From contig CM073322.1 in the NCBI GenBank assembly GCA_037043015.1, forward strand, positions 18,549,601 to 18,613,600: a DNA stretch of 64,000 bases, in the 5' to 3' direction. The DNA is from Bryum argenteum. Its lineage: Eukaryota > Streptophyta > Bryopsida > Bryales > Bryaceae. How positions within the stretch are numbered: the stretch's first letter is position 1; every line of letters starts with the position of its first letter. Positions 1-12,715 of the stretch are shown one piece after another. A program made the position numbers and the translations under genes. The notes under the pieces are model-generated. The model did no database searches and was not told the origin of the DNA. It saw only the letters and a program-made list of their open reading frames with translations.

Positions 1-1413
1 ATCCGTGCATTCAAAGACTACAATAAAGTTGGAAACTTGGAATATGAAATTCAATATTTTTCAATAATAGATATGAAGAAATCAGAAAGTTTCCATATCT
101 TTGTAAATTTTTTTTAAGCACTTATAAAAATAAACAAAAAAATTTAGAAGTGACATGACTGTACCACATCACCTAGAATTGTTCAATGTGAAGATGAGGT
201 ACATCGGATCACTGTAAATCTCTGCTACGAGCATTTCTTGGCGGCAAGGGAGGGGGAGGGGTAAAGAGCCACCTAAATTTTCAATGTTGAGACTTAAAAT
301 GCCAAGCAATAGGCTCCCAGAGTAATTTGGGGCTGCAACCCCACTTTTGAATTCAAAATTATCAAGCACGATCGTCAGGGGGTCCAAATCGAAAATTCCA
401 CGGATTTTGAAGAAAAAATCCAAGTGGGTGAGGGGCTTTAAAAACTGCAAGTAGCACCCATTTACGGGTGTCCATGTACATCTTTTTACATGAAATTTAG
501 AAAGTAGGCAAAAAATCTAGAGTGGGAGGTTTGAGAAGATGCATGGATTTAGCATCGTCTACCTTACACGCACATTTGGGTGCGTGAGTGGCATAGAGTG
601 GTTCTAGAGCCATTTGATGGTGGTGTGTGAATGGCAAGGCTCAATCACCTACAGTAGCATAATGACCGTTGACATCCCTTTCACTTTCACGACAGTCGAC
701 TCCATGGAGACCAAGCCCATGCACGCAGACATGCCCATGCCACTCAACACAGTCGACTCTGTCAACACCCATTTTCTTGCATTTTCCTTCCCTTTTCGGC
801 CGCATTTCTGTCAGAGGCATCTTCTTACTTGTTCTTGAATCTCCTGTAGCTCTTTACCACCAGGCACCAGCATCCAAGGGCTGCCAAGAGTGTGCAACAT
901 GCTCTCGATCCGCTCCCCCAGGCCAGAACTTGCTTCTGACAAGTCATTCTCTATTCTCCATGATAATAGTATAGTATTGATAACTAGCAAGAAAAGCTTG
1001 TTTTGATATGGCTGCCGTTGCTGAGCCCACACTGGGTCAATGGGTTAACGAAAACACCCGTTCAATTATTGTGGGCCCTGTGGCAGGAACAGTGGTATTT
1101 TTAACTTTGTGGCAGTAATGAGAGATGATTATCTAGCCATGGCCGTTCACTAAACGCAAGCTCCAACTCTAGCGTTCCAATCTGCTCTGTAAGGTCCGGT
1201 CCTGTGCGTGGATAGTTGAATTTTGTATGTGGATAATTTGGTTCGAGCGCTGTGTAGGTTGCCATCCCGCTCCCGTTGATTGTGTCGCTTGTACACGGAT
1301 TATTGAATTCGTCATGGCGAGCGGTTTAGTTCGAGCGATGTGTAGGTTGCTTGACTGCTGAACCACAGCTGATGAACAGTTGAAATCTGTGTGTAGAGTA
1401 ATCGAGCAGCAGG
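1..1413. other. Spacer upstream of the CASP-like gene
   Basis: I see no supported gene here. Open frames on both strands are short, lack recognisable domains and overlap each other. The last few hundred bases before 1414 are probably promoter and 5' UTR of the CASP-like gene, but no clear TATA box or other defined element could be assigned. Confidence 0.5.
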
Positions 1414-2219
1414 ATGGCGGATACTCCAGTGGTGGTGATTCCGGGCAAGCATGGACATGGGTGGTACGAAGAAGGGCACCGGCACCATGCATATCATAGC
1501 TGCCTCAACTTGATGCTGCGTCTGCTGCAAGTGGGCGCTACAGCCGCAGCCATCATCGTTATGCTGTTAGCTACGGAAACTAGCACAACTGCGTATGGAT
1601 ATTTCAGAGGCCGATGGCGAGACTATCCTGCTTACAGGTAAGAATCTCATATCTACTGATCGATGTCGGTATAGCAACTAGCTTCAAGTGCAACCAGATT
1701 GATCAATTGGTGCGGAATTGGTTCGCAGATGGTTCATCGTCGCCAACAGTGTGGTGTTCGTGTACGCTTGCTTTGCATCCGTGGTGGCGTTTTGCTCTCT
1801 CATCCTTCGCAGAGGACCGCTCAGTTACTCGGGAAGCGCATGGCTAACTTTCGTCGCTGACTTTGTAAGTTGACAGATCTTTCAACAATTGCCTTAGTAG
1901 GTGGTTCAGTAGCTCGTGGAGCCTGGGCTCGTAGCTTTTGAAAGTGTGGCTGACTGAGTTAGTGACTGGGTTATTGTAGGCTGCGGCGTCTGCTTTGATG
2001 TCAGCGGCATCGGCCACTTTGGCGGTAGCTTTGATTGCACGAAACGGGCAAACAAACACCGGTTGGAACACGATTTGCAATTACGTGACTCGTTTCTGCG
2101 ACTACGCGCAAGGTGCCATCATTGCCAGCTTCTGCGGCTTCGGACTCCTGGCTCTGTCCACTCTCTTGGCCGCATCGGCGCTTCACCACCTGGCATTTCG
2201 AAGGCTGTCCCACACTTGA
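1414..2219 (+). CDS. CASP-like (CASPL) four-helix membrane protein
   Basis: Three exons are joined by in-frame GT-AG introns: 1414-1637, 1729-1864 and 1980-2219, giving about 199 residues, the usual CASPL size. Four hydrophobic segments lie at roughly residues 30-53, 77-101, 112-140 and 162-191. The two residues typical of the CASP/MARVEL-like fold are visible: an Arg in TM1 (R36, in LMLRLLQVG) and an Asp in TM3 (D119, in TFVADF). The second extracellular loop carries GWNTICNYVTRFC, the usual W..IC....FC pattern. Family members sit in the plasma membrane; true CASPs scaffold the Casparian strip, while CASPLs in plants without an endodermis have less clear roles. The start is the first ATG of the open exon and gives a short hydrophilic, His-rich cytosolic N-terminus. 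The subfamily is not assigned. Confidence 0.9.
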
Positions 2220-3064
2220 TCCATGCATGCATCGATCGATCCAGTGGCCGGCGTGACTATCATAATTTTCTGTGCAGAGTGTACACATTTCTGTATGTAA
2301 CATGTATGTATGGCTAGCTAGCCAATTGTATGTAGGTGTAAGTAATTCAGCCTGTCCCACACTGTAAGTTTACAGACTTCTGTGTGATCCCAACACCCAA
2401 GAACCGATATCAATAATTGCCGATGACAAATTTTTCCACTTTCTCTACCTTTGTGAGGATTTCTCGACTTTGCAGTCTGTCTCAATCCTCATTGACAGAC
2501 GTCTCCTTGCATGGAGCCTTCCAAACGAGTCCCGATGTTCTGCTTCTACTTCCGATGTCCTTGTGCATGAGACGCTTATTTTTATCAGTTAAAAGTGACT
2601 CGACTGCAATGTGTGAAAGTGACTCAAAGTAAAGTTTTGGGTCATGGACATATAACTCCATACTCTTTCGATTAAAAAACAGGCGGCCATGTAATGAGAG
2701 ATTGCGTATGTGAATTTCTATTCATTTATCGATTAGGGTTCAGAAAATCACGGGACCAGGTGAGTTGCATACATTCAAACATGTGCTGTCTGAAGATTAA
2801 TGTGAAGTGATGATGAAATTAGATAGATGGGTCAGGGCAGGTAAACCCTAAGTGAGGAAGCGTACGTGATGACGAGCAAAGCTGATGCACGTATAGGATC
2901 CGAAAGTAATATTCGATTATGCAGTGACTCAATATGAAGTGCACGTGACTCAATATGACTCAAAACTGATATGAATGCAATGGATTGACGATTTAGCGCA
3001 TGAAGCATGCTTCCCGCTGCAAGGTTAAAGAAGGGCCGGAAGCAGCAGCAGCAGCAGCAGAAAG
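2220..3064. other. Spacer between the CASP-like and Sec14-like genes
   Basis: No gene is supported. A short CAG/AGC trinucleotide run (about 3042-3060) lies immediately before the Sec14-like start and is probably 5' UTR. The frame of that start is closed by a stop just upstream, so if the protein has a longer N-terminus, its first exon would have to lie further upstream in this spacer. Confidence 0.4.
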
Positions 3065-6000
3065 ATGAAGGCTGCGTTCAAAAAACATCGCGAGAAAAGT
3101 TTGAACAAGAGTGCGCCTACTGTCAAACATCAAAGTTCCAAGAAACCTTCTCTGAATGTGGAAGATGTCCGGGAGCTTCAGGAGCAACGCGTTGTCGATG
3201 CCCTTCGTCAAAAACTTGTTGCCGACAATCATTTGCCCGAGCACCTCGATGATTACCACACCCTCCTCCGGTTCGTTTCCAACCCACAAATCTCATGCAT
3301 GCATCAACACCTTTTAGGGTTTCCTGTAAAAGTTACCCTTTCGACTTCAATAACTATGAGGTTTTTGCACATAACCTGTTGAATCAAAGAGGGCATCACG
3401 TGCAATAATAAACTCTAAGCACGAGAGGCGATGGCAGGTTTCTCAAAGCAAGAAAGTATGATATCTCGAAAACGAAACAGATGTGGGAGGGAATGCTTGA
3501 ATGGAGGAAGGACTTCGGAGCCGATACAATTGAGCAGGTTTTGTATCCATTCTGTCTTCCGTAGTAAATCCATTTAGGATGAAAGTTCTACAGAATGATA
3601 TGTTACGTCTGAGAATTGTGTGATGCTTGTGATTCACAGGACTTTGAATTTACGGAGTTGAGTTGTGTGAGAAAGTACTATCCTCAAGGACATCACGGTG
3701 TTGACAAGGAAGGCAGACCTGTATATATAGAACAGATAGGGAAAGTGGACCCTCAGAGGCTGATGGAGTGCACCACACTGGAAAGATATTTGAAGTATCA
3801 TGTCCTCGAGTTTGAGAGATTAATAAACCTCAAGTTTGCCGCTTGTTCACTTGCTATCAAACATCATATTGACTCCGCCACAACTATTATAGATGTTGAT
3901 GGAGTGGTAAGTGCCTTTCAAGATCAATACATGCAATGGTATCGCTCGTCCTGAAATCGAGGTGTAAAGATTGCTGTGATGGTTGACTGCCAGGGTATGA
4001 GAAATTTCAGTAAACAAGCAAGAGAGTTGTTGATCGCTATTCAAAAGATTGACTCAGCGAATTACCCTGAAGTAAGTTTCTATGTTGAATGTAAGACATG
4101 CTTTTGTATTGTAAACCTTTTGATTCTATTACTACTCCTGAATACGAACCACACCTATTGTGGTTGGCAGACGTTGCATCGCATGTTCATCGTCAATGCA
4201 GGTACAGGATTTAGGATGCTGTGGAACACAATCAAGGGATTCCTTGACAATAAGACGGCTTCGAAAATCAATGTAAGTCTTGCCTGCTCCTTGCATAACA
4301 AAAGCAGAATTCCTCATGATCTGCACCTACAAGTGATGTATTATGTAGACTATTTATTGAACTCCAGCTTGGATTTTGTAGGTTATTGGAGGCAATTTTC
4401 AGTCAAAGCTTCTGGATATTATCGAAGCCAGGTAAAACCTCGCTCGCTATAACGTTTCAGAATGTAGAGATATTTACTGATTTTCTATGTCTGTGTATCT
4501 ATTACTGATGTAAGCATGCAAGTTTTGGCCAGTCAACTTCCAGAGTTTTTGGGTGGAACTTGTACCTGTGCTGAGGAAGGTGGATGCTTAATGTCGGACA
4601 AGGGTCCTTGGAAAGATCCAGCGATCGTTCAGGTATGATTCGTGAAGCTCCTGTTTTATCATCCGAAGGTTACCATGAACAGATCCTCATGAAACAGAAT
4701 CTTTCTTACAGGCAGTTAAGGATGGAAAGTTGAAGCTTGCAACCCGAGTTGTGTCCAAGGTAGACGATAGAATAGAGGAATTACCTCCTTCGAATCCCAA
4801 GGTACTCGATTCGATTAGACAGCAATTGCTCATGGTTCCATCATTCTTTTTTGTATGGAAAGCTCCAATATGGAGTGTTGAAAACATACGAGTTGTATGC
4901 TCCTGACATTAATCATTGTAAGCATTTTGGCTTCTCAATTTTGCTCATGATATCATCTCGTACAAATTTGAGCCTGAACGAAGCTTAGATGACACTTTGG
5001 AATGAAGAATATGTGACTATGCAAAGTGAAGCGTTATAATTCTTTTGTGTTCTGATTTTTTTGAGCAGGGAAAAGAGGCAGCTGCTGTGCCGGAAGGTGG
5101 CGTCAGTAGTTCCGCTGCATCAACCCCCGAGCCTGCTCCTGTGCTCGTGAGTTTCGCACATTCCGTTTGAAGTCAGTGCTAGTAATATTTCTTCGAATAA
5201 ATGAATATGATACTCTCTTTTGTAGCAAGTAATAAACTTCTGCGCGACTTATAGTATTGAATAATACACAACCTCAATATTGCATGAAGGCAGGGGGATC
5301 ACGATGATCAAGGGTCAGAACATAGTACATACAACAGTGATGATTCTCACCATGGTAAAATCTCCGTAATTTCGAAATTCATATGACTCATATTAGAGAC
5401 AATAAATATGAGCATTGCAAGAAATCGATGTTAGGTATTTTGTGTATCTACGGTCTTTCAGCAAGTCAGTTTTGACACTTGAGAAAAAATGCACATTGTG
5501 GGACTAGTATAAGCCCACATGGAAACTCACTTTTGTTGAAATGAAAGAGTGTGAATTGCAAGGAGGGGAAGAATACGACTGTATAAACAATCACTGATAG
5601 CAAATATATTCTGAAACTGAGAATGATTGTCTGTTATACTTAAACATGAGACTGAGAATGATTGTCAGCTATCCTTAAATATGAGACTACGAAAGTGTCT
5701 TGTAGCTAAACTTGTAATGAGGAATGAATTGAAATAAATAGGTGCAAAGGAAAGCTTGATGGTTGATAAACTAGGTTTTTACTTGGGTTATTGATTACCC
5801 ATGATCTGTGCCTGGCACTTGCAGCGGAATCAAGTGGTAGTGGCAGTATAGGTGATACAATGTGGTATTATGCAAGTTCAGGAGGATCATTGGTGTTTGG
5901 CGTGGTAACATTCCCTTTGAAACTCATCGGAGACATGATGTCGAGTCTTTTTAGCCTGTTATCAACCCTGTTTTTCCCGTTAAGGCTTCAAAGCGACGCA

Positions 6001-6606
6001 CATGAGCCGCTGCAAAGGAGGTTAACGCGTTTAGAAGAGGAAGTTGGAAGATGGAAGCCATTACAGGACCTCATTCCAAAACAACTCCAAGCCCAACACC
6101 CTACACCAGTTGTAGGTGACCATTCCCAAAAGCTCAGCGTCCTTGAAACAGAGTTGGCTAACACCAGAAAGGTACAACGCACTAATCCTATCATTTTCGC
6201 ATTTGTCTACTTCAGTTGGATGATTATTATCCTTTTCATTCAATTCTCTCTAATGAAAATTCTTGCATGTGTTTACTTCTTCTGTATAATCACTGGGATG
6301 TGCAATAAAAGAGTTCGATCTAGTCGTCTTACTAAAAGTATTGTAATTTGAGGATTGGGCTGTCTACAGTTGCAGCTAGGTTGTTTGCTGATGATAATCA
6401 TTGTTAAAGCGTGCTACAGACGTTGAGATCTGTATTGTCCAAACAAGAAGAGTTGTATGACTTGTTGGAGCGCATGAAGGAGTTTCAATGCGTGGTATAT
6501 ATGACGCCCCTCTTGATTGCTCACATGAGATAGTTTTAAGTGTCGAGTTTCTCAGTATTGCTCTGTGGGCTGTGTATTGCAGCAAACCAAATGTTGGAAT
6601 AGGTAA
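3065..6606 (+). CDS. Sec14-like phosphatidylinositol transfer protein (Sec14-nodulin/SFH type)
   Basis: The model has 13 exons: 3065-3270, 3438-3537, 3640-3906, 3994-4071, 4171-4272, 4382-4431, 4533-4632, 4712-4801, 5069-5146, 5294-5354, 5825-6171, 6420-6494 and 6583-6606. All are in phase and encode about 525 residues. The CRAL-TRIO N-terminal part (about residues 38-100) contains [21 protein letters not shown] and [13 protein letters not shown]. The CRAL-TRIO lipid-binding domain (about 115-290) contains [44 protein letters not shown] and GPWKDP. A hydrophobic stretch follows at about 395-425, then a charged coiled-coil tail ([15 protein letters not shown]) as in plant Sec14-nodulin proteins. 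These proteins bind and present phosphoinositides at membranes during polarised growth. The last intron is less certain: without it the frame reads to a stop at 6531-6533, with it the protein ends CVQTKCWNR. An upstream coding exon is also possible. Confidence 0.9.
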
Positions 6607-7707
6607 CCTGAATGTGAAAGAGCAGCTGCTCCTTTATATCTCTCAAGTTTTCAGAGGTGGTTCTTTGAGTGGCGAATTGTGGCCATTTACTATGAAAATT
6701 CAATTGGCGTGGGTTGAGAGCACATCATGGCTCTGCTTCAATTGATGGTAGTTTCAGAGATGGCGGATATTCTAGCTTTGTGCAGGGATGCTGACAGACC
6801 TCTTCTAACATGTATATACAATTTGTGTATTTCTAAGTTAGGAATCTCTTTAAGATACCGATTTATATTTGAAGCGTAACTGTCGAGTAAGGATCTTGTT
6901 GTCTTGACAAGTCTTACCTTGATCATACTATGCTGGATTGCTCTCAGCACCCTCAAATGTTACTAGAAAGCCCTATCGTCTGTTCACAAGACGTCAGGAG
7001 CAAGATCACTAATGCGTGTTTAGATGGGCAATTTAGATATGAGCATGTCAAGTGTAGTGTACTTCAGCTTCCACAATTCCTTCGTGGGTACTTACAATTC
7101 GGGAGTCTGTCGAAACACAATGGTTTCGCTGTATCGTTTTCAAGCACATCTAAGACATGATACTTGGAATCCGGGAAGTGATTGTATCTCACCTTTATTG
7201 CGTGGCTGTGCCCCTATATTTCAGACAGGAGCAATGAGTCCGAAAGGAAAATGAGAATTCCGCTGGAGAAACCGATCTCTCTTTGGATTGAAATTATACT
7301 ACTTCACTCTTGTGTATTGTTGTGAGCCTCCTTCTCGTACAATTGTACTTCAAATATGAGTAACACTACAAGGTACGTGTCCATGGTGAAGGCATTGGCA
7401 CAGTTTCTCTTGCCCAATTCAAAACTTGAATAATTCCATGCGAAGACTTTAACTCTGAAAATCTTACATAGATTTGAAGACATTTGATGCTTCAAGAAAG
7501 GATTTCTTACATTCTTCATCCTATCACGCCAAGCCCCCAAATTTGTATATGTATACACTAACATTATCAAGATTCCCCAGATTTGAATACATCATGATTA
7601 CACATTTCACCATTCAAGGTGAAATCCATCCAAGAGCGCCACACAAACTGCAGATCAGATTTTCCAGCCATTCATTTAAGCGCAGGACCGACTAACCGAC
7701 ACTGATT
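6607..7707. other. Spacer between the Sec14-like gene and the secreted-protein array
   Basis: AT-rich sequence without a supported gene; the first part is probably 3' UTR of the Sec14-like gene. From about 7620 the sequence becomes similar to the 3' flanks of the two other secreted-protein paralogs: a motif reading GCGCAGGACCGACT here recurs near 12510, and inverted near 11720. This marks the edge of the duplicated unit. Confidence 0.4.
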
Positions 7708-8196
7708 TCAATTAGCACAACAATATAGCGCTTTGTTATCTCCAAACCAGAACAAAATACACACAACTGCAGGGAACTCCATACAGATCCTCATGTCTGT
7801 AGAATGCATTATCCACACTCGGGCAAGACTCATCGGGAGTTTTCTGGTGGCCAGCGGAACCTTGATGCCGTCGGGACTAACCACTTGAGCTGCAATGCTC
7901 TGAAGATCAGAAGCGTTACGATACAGCAGCACAAGATCGCCGTCCGTGACATTGAGCGATATCATCTGCCCCTCCGCAGTCTGGATCTCAATGTCCTGGT
8001 TCGTCTCCGTCAGGTTCACTGTCATCACGTCCACGGTTGTCATTTGGAAGTTGTCATCACCAACTATTACATCCACCACCATGCTCGCTGGGTTCGCGAT
8101 CGTCACTGTGGCCGCTGCGGTGAGGCTTGCAGTAATCGCCAATAGCGCGGCCACGATGAGTCCCAGCAGTGGGACCTTCTTCCCCTCCCTCGCCAT
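7708..8196 (-). CDS. Small predicted secreted protein, paralog 1 (extended C-terminus)
   Basis: A 162-residue frame begins with MAREGKKVPLLGLIVAALLA, a typical signal peptide probably cleaved around residues 26-30. The core (about residues 30-112) is rich in alternating hydrophobic and Thr/Asp residues, suggesting beta structure, and contains three N-glycosylation-type sequons (NLT, NVT, NAS). It is very similar to two paralogs at 11155-11538 (+) and 12716-13096 (-). Unlike them it lacks nine residues after VVS, has one extra Val (TTVDVM), and lacks the normal stop codon. It therefore runs on for roughly 40-45 residues into sequence that aligns with the paralogs' 3' UTR. I do not recognise the family. 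It may be a functional variant or a decaying copy. Confidence 0.6.
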   Translation of the reverse strand: MAREGKKVPLLGLIVAALLAITASLTAAATVTIANPASMVVDVIVGDDNFQMTTVDVMTVNLTETNQDIEIQTAEGQMISLNVTDGDLVLLYRNASDLQSIAAQVVSPDGIKVPLATRKLPMSLARVWIMHSTDMRICMEFPAVVCILFWFGDNKALYCCAN

Positions 8197-11154
8197 GGCC
8201 GCTGGTCGATCAGCTCAACTCCACGCCCTGAGTTGCTTAAATCAATCAGGTTAGACCTTCGAACTGAGATGCTTTGTCGACGAAATGAACCCTTTTATGT
8301 AATGCTCTGATGAGACTTTACAGGAAAGCAACGCTCAGTGGTGATTTTGATCACTGCAAACATGTTATTTGTGCTAGCTCAACATGGAGTTTTTCTTGTG
8401 TCAAATGTATTGCATGTCTCTGACGCTGGTTGCCAATGTCCCAATTGGCTATTATTCTACAAGTCGTGGACGAGAACAGACATGCATGCACCCGGCATGT
8501 CGGAGGGAATATCGCGCCAAATGGTGGATGGTGAATAGCCGTGTGCTTTGGTGTAGCTGCCAATTCCTTCCTCCATGAGTCGTCTTTAAGACGCTTCTGA
8601 GATGGAAGTTTAAAACTTCGTGAACAATACAAAAAGATTTGTTCCTGTCAACAAGATTCCAGATACAACATCCCTTTCACACTGGGATTGATGCATGTAT
8701 GCATGTAGTCGCGGCTCTCATCGATGACACCCTTGCTTCAATGAATGAATCATGGCTGATGGAATGGTGCTCTCGATGGGTTCATTCTTTCGATTGCAAA
8801 TCGACTCAAAGGTTTGCAAGCTTTAAGAAGGTTGAAGGTCGGGAGCTTTTACGCATGATAAGACCACTGAACACGTCAAGACTCCGAAGCCCTCACTGCA
8901 AACCTGGAAGAGAATAAATCCGAACTTGATATGTACGTTTTCTATTGCAGCGTCCACGAGCAGCAACTATTGTAACCTCAAAGGGCCGACAGAAACTGCC
9001 TCGAAAGTAAAACATATGAACGAACATGAGTGGTACACGATTCTTTCGGTGTTTCGCATCGATCAGCCGGTGCATGTTCAGAGGTCCATGGTCGCTACCG
9101 GCCTTATGCTTGCTAACTTACCAACGCTTGGCCGCAGCGATGCAATGCAGCGCTTGCTATCTGCAATGTCAGTGTGCTGGCGCTCAAGCCCTCCATTTCA
9201 TTGTTGCGTCCACTGCTTGAAGATCCGGAGATCAGACTACACCGAGGATTGCAATTCTCATTCCTAGATGGGTTGCGCTTCCTTCCGACTCAAAGGATGA
9301 AATTGATCGTGATCCACTCTGTAGTTCATTCCATCATGGGAGCTGGTCATGGAGCTAAATGCTGTTCGGATTGATGATACATCAGCAACTTTTGCAGCCT
9401 ACATTTCATGATTACATTTAGCTCATTGCATCGTATACGTCATCGATGGGCCTCGGCGTAATTTATTCTGTGTTGGGTTTATTTTGCCACACTCGGTCAG
9501 ATGGAACTGCTCCAGCATTCTAAGTAACCACTCAATGCCGGTAATGACAACGGGAGCAAGCGCGTTGCAACCTGCGCACATGGTCACACGGCGCGCATAC
9601 TCGTCGATGCGCAGCGGTTCTCCTCAAGTTCTTAACCATCTATACCTCTGACGCAAGGAGCCTCCTAATCCACACAGTATTGGTATAGTGCACCTCAGGA
9701 AGTGGGATGATGTGACTTGCAACCTGTAGCTCGTAGAGGGTACATTATGCCGTGCTAGAATAGCAGTTTGGATGGGACTGAGCTGAGTGGAGAATGTAGC
9801 TCAACAGCAATGTGCTGAGTATCTTTACATCACAAAGCAGTCACCTTATGAACTACGTAAGTGGCGTGAGAAAATCTAGATTCTCTGTGTCGGATCTGAA
9901 GTGTAAACAATGTCCAAGAGTGCTCCCGATCGGGTTATTAATGGGGTAACAATTCTGGAGCAGTTGCATCTGTCCGGTCGCAAAATGGACTCAACACAGC
10001 GTACTTATAGCCGAGTTCCATCGATGACGCAAACGATGCATTGACTGAACGTATTCATCAGTTGAAGGCTGCCAAAGTTGCTGATGTATCATAGAACCGA
10101 ACAACATTCAGCTCCATGCCCAGCTCCCACCTTGAAACGAATTACAGAGTGAATCACGTCGATCAGTTTCATCATCTTTGATTTAAAAGAAAGCGCAACC
10201 GGGTGTGGGATGAGACTTAGAGTACTTGATGTAGTCTGGTCTCCAAATCCTTATCAAATAAGCAGTGGGAGCAACAATGAAATGAGGGGCTTGAGTGCCG
10301 CACAGTGACATTGCAGATGGCAAGTGCTGTATTGCGTCGCAGCAGCCAAGCGTTAGTAAGTTAGTAAGCATGACGCTGCCGGTTCAGCCGGGGTAGTGAA
10401 CATCCACCTGTAAGTATGCACCGTCTAAACCCCAGAGAATCGTGTACCACCACATATTCGTTTTGACAGTTCCAGTCGGCTCTTAGACGTTACATTAGTT
10501 GCTGTTCTTGGATGCTGTATTGGAAATCAATCATTCGGCATCGACATATCAAATTCGGATCTACAGCAATGCTTTCACTTCCTAGTTCCCAGTGAGAGGG
10601 CTTCGGAGTCTTGACGTGTTCAGTGGTCCTATCATGGCTCTAAGCTTCCGATCGTCCTTATGAAATCCTCATAAAGCTAGCGATCCTTCGAATTGATTCG
10701 GGGTCGATATGCATGAACCCTTCAAGAGGTCAAAGTAAGCATCATTCCATACTTCATTCATGATTCATCCATGCATCATTCCATACAACTCGACAATTCG
10801 ATAGACAATACCATTGAAATTTCCCCTCCGACATGCCGGGTGCATGTCTGAACCTTTCATCCACGACTTGGAAAACTTTAGCCAACTGGGACATTGTTAA
10901 CCAGCGTCAGAAAAATAGACTCGCACGCAATCGTATGCATTGCCAGCTAATTTTGCCACACGAAAACTCCATGTTAAGCGGGCAGAAATTGCAAGTTTCC
11001 AGTATTCAAAATTACAACTGAACCGTTGCCGTCCTCTAAACTCTCATCGGATCTTACATAAAAAGAGTCCATTTCCCCGACAAAGCATCTCAGTTAGAGG
11101 GTCTAACTTGATTGATCTACGAGGTCGAGATTGTGAGCTGATCGATCAGAGGCC
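8197..11154. repeat. Inverted duplicated 5' flanks of secreted-protein paralogs 1 and 2
   Basis: The upstream sequences of paralogs 1 (reading right from 8196) and 2 (reading left from 11155) are mirror-image copies. The block around 8390-8520 (CCCAATTGGCTATTATTCTA, CACCCGGCATGTC) matches the reverse complement of about 10830-10985. The block 9050-9370 matches the reverse complement of about 10130-10400. Both also match paralog 3's flank (about 13230-13420 and 13850-14170). Open frames in these flanks are repeated only because the DNA is repeated; they carry no recognisable domain. A further shared block (about 9540-9930) recurs in the same orientation at about 11930-12235 and 14390-14770. 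Confidence 0.7.
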
Positions 11155-11538
11155 ATGGCGATAGAGGGAAAGAAGATCATGCTGCTGGGACTCATGGCCG
11201 CAGCGTTAATGGCGATTACTGCAAGCCTCACCGCATCGGCCACAGTGACGATCGCGAACCCTGCGAGCCTGGTGGTGGATGTGCTGGTTGGTGACGACAA
11301 CTTCCAAATGACAACGGACGTGATGACGGTAATCCTGGAGGAGACAAACCAGGACATCGAGATCCAGACTGCGGAGGGGCAGACGATCTCACTCAACGTC
11401 AAGGACGGCGATCTGGTGCTGCTGTATCGTAACGCTTCTGATCCTCAGAGCATTGCAGCCCAAGTGGTTAGTCTGCAGACCGGGTTCTCTACCATGAAAC
11501 CCAACGGCATCAAGGTTCCGCCACCAAGTTCCCGTTGA
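11155..11538 (+). CDS. Small predicted secreted protein, paralog 2
   Basis: This single-exon frame of 127 residues starts at the ATG in CCATGGCGAT. A signal peptide (MAIEGKKIMLLGLMAAALMA, then ITASLTASA) is followed by ATVTIANPASLVVDVLVGDD and a compact core ending GDLVLLYRNASDPQSIAAQVV. The tail reads LQTGFSTMKPNGIKVPPPSSR. It aligns over its whole length with paralogs at 7708-8196 and 12716-13096, with most differences conservative, which suggests recent duplication and selection on the protein. No Cys cluster or known domain is visible. I infer an apoplastic or vacuolar protein of unknown role. An AG-rich GATCGATC-containing stretch just before the ATG is shared with paralog 3 and probably belongs to the 5' UTR. 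Confidence 0.7.
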   Translation: MAIEGKKIMLLGLMAAALMAITASLTASATVTIANPASLVVDVLVGDDNFQMTTDVMTVILEETNQDIEIQTAEGQTISLNVKDGDLVLLYRNASDPQSIAAQVVSLQTGFSTMKPNGIKVPPPSSR

Positions 11539-12363
11539 TACGTGCCTGAATTGAAGACTCATTCAGTCTCTGATTCATAGTATCTATCGAGTAAGGAGAG
11601 TAAAACCTAAGTCGCATAGCTACAGACATGAGGGTCTGTAGGGAGAAGTCTGATGTTGTGTGTATTTTATGAATCGATTCAGATAGATTGTTTCGTTTAT
11701 TGTATTCGGTGTCGGTGAGTCGGTCTTGCGCTCAAATGGACGGTTGGGAAAGTGCATTGCAATTTGAGTGAGGTTTGATAGCCATCTTAAGATCACAGCA
11801 CCCTCACCAACACATATCTGCATGAGCAGAGCGTTTCTCACGCCACAAATCTCTGACGTTCATTGCAATACTCTGCAAGAGCCTTGAGGCGTTGTTGAGT
11901 GAATATTCGATGAAGTTTCTAGAATCGATGCCGGGCATGACAAAGGGAGCAAGCGAAACCTCTTAACAGAAGACTCCTGATCCACTCTGTATTGATACAG
12001 TCGACTCTACGAAGTGGAACCCTGACACTTGCAACACGTAGTTTGTATGAGCTTATGTCATGCTAGAAATCTAAATGGGACTGAGCTGAGTGGAGGACTT
12101 ATCTTGAGAGCAATTTGCTGAGCTCTTCAACATTACTTAGCAGGCACCTTACGAACCACGGAAGTGGTGAGGAATACATAAATTCTCTGTGTCAGATCTG
12201 AAGTTTAAACAATGTCCAAGAGTGCTCACGATCTAGTATTCACTCAACAATGCCTCAAGGCTGTCGCAGAGTATTGCAATGAACGTCTGAGAATTGTGGA
12301 GTGAGAAATGTTCTGCAAATGCTAATGTAGATGTGTGCTGTTGTGGGGATGCTGTGATTTCAG

Positions 12364-12440
12364 GGCTACAACGGGAGCAGAGCGCCATACAATAGTCATG
12401 GAGGGTAAGCTTGACGAGCCAGAGTCCGACGCGATTGTAT
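12364..12440 (+). pseudogene. Degraded fragment of the exon at 14835
   Basis: Sequence beginning CAGGGCTACAACGGGAGCAG resembles the acceptor and start of the exon at 14835 (CAGGGCTACAGCGGGCGCAG). It then jumps, after an internal loss of about 100 nt, to a segment like the exon's GTCCGAGTCCGGGGCGATTG part. The copied frame hits a stop soon after HGG. It looks like a partial copy carried along when the secreted-protein array was duplicated. Confidence 0.55.
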
Positions 12441-12715
12441 TCAGCATTCAAGGATTTTTATGATCAAACCTTACACAAACTGAAATACACTTTTGCAGCA
12501 GTGCATTTGAGCGCAAGACCGACTCACGGACACCGAATCCACTCAACGAAAGCCATTTATTACGATCAATTCATTGAGTACACACAACTGCAAAGTTCTC
12601 CAAACAAATCTCATGTCTGTAGCGATGCAGCTCAGTCTTATTCTCTACGCTTGATAGTTAAGAAGTTTGGTTTTGCGTACTGACTGAATCTTCACTTCGG
12701 ACCAAGTAGTCACGG

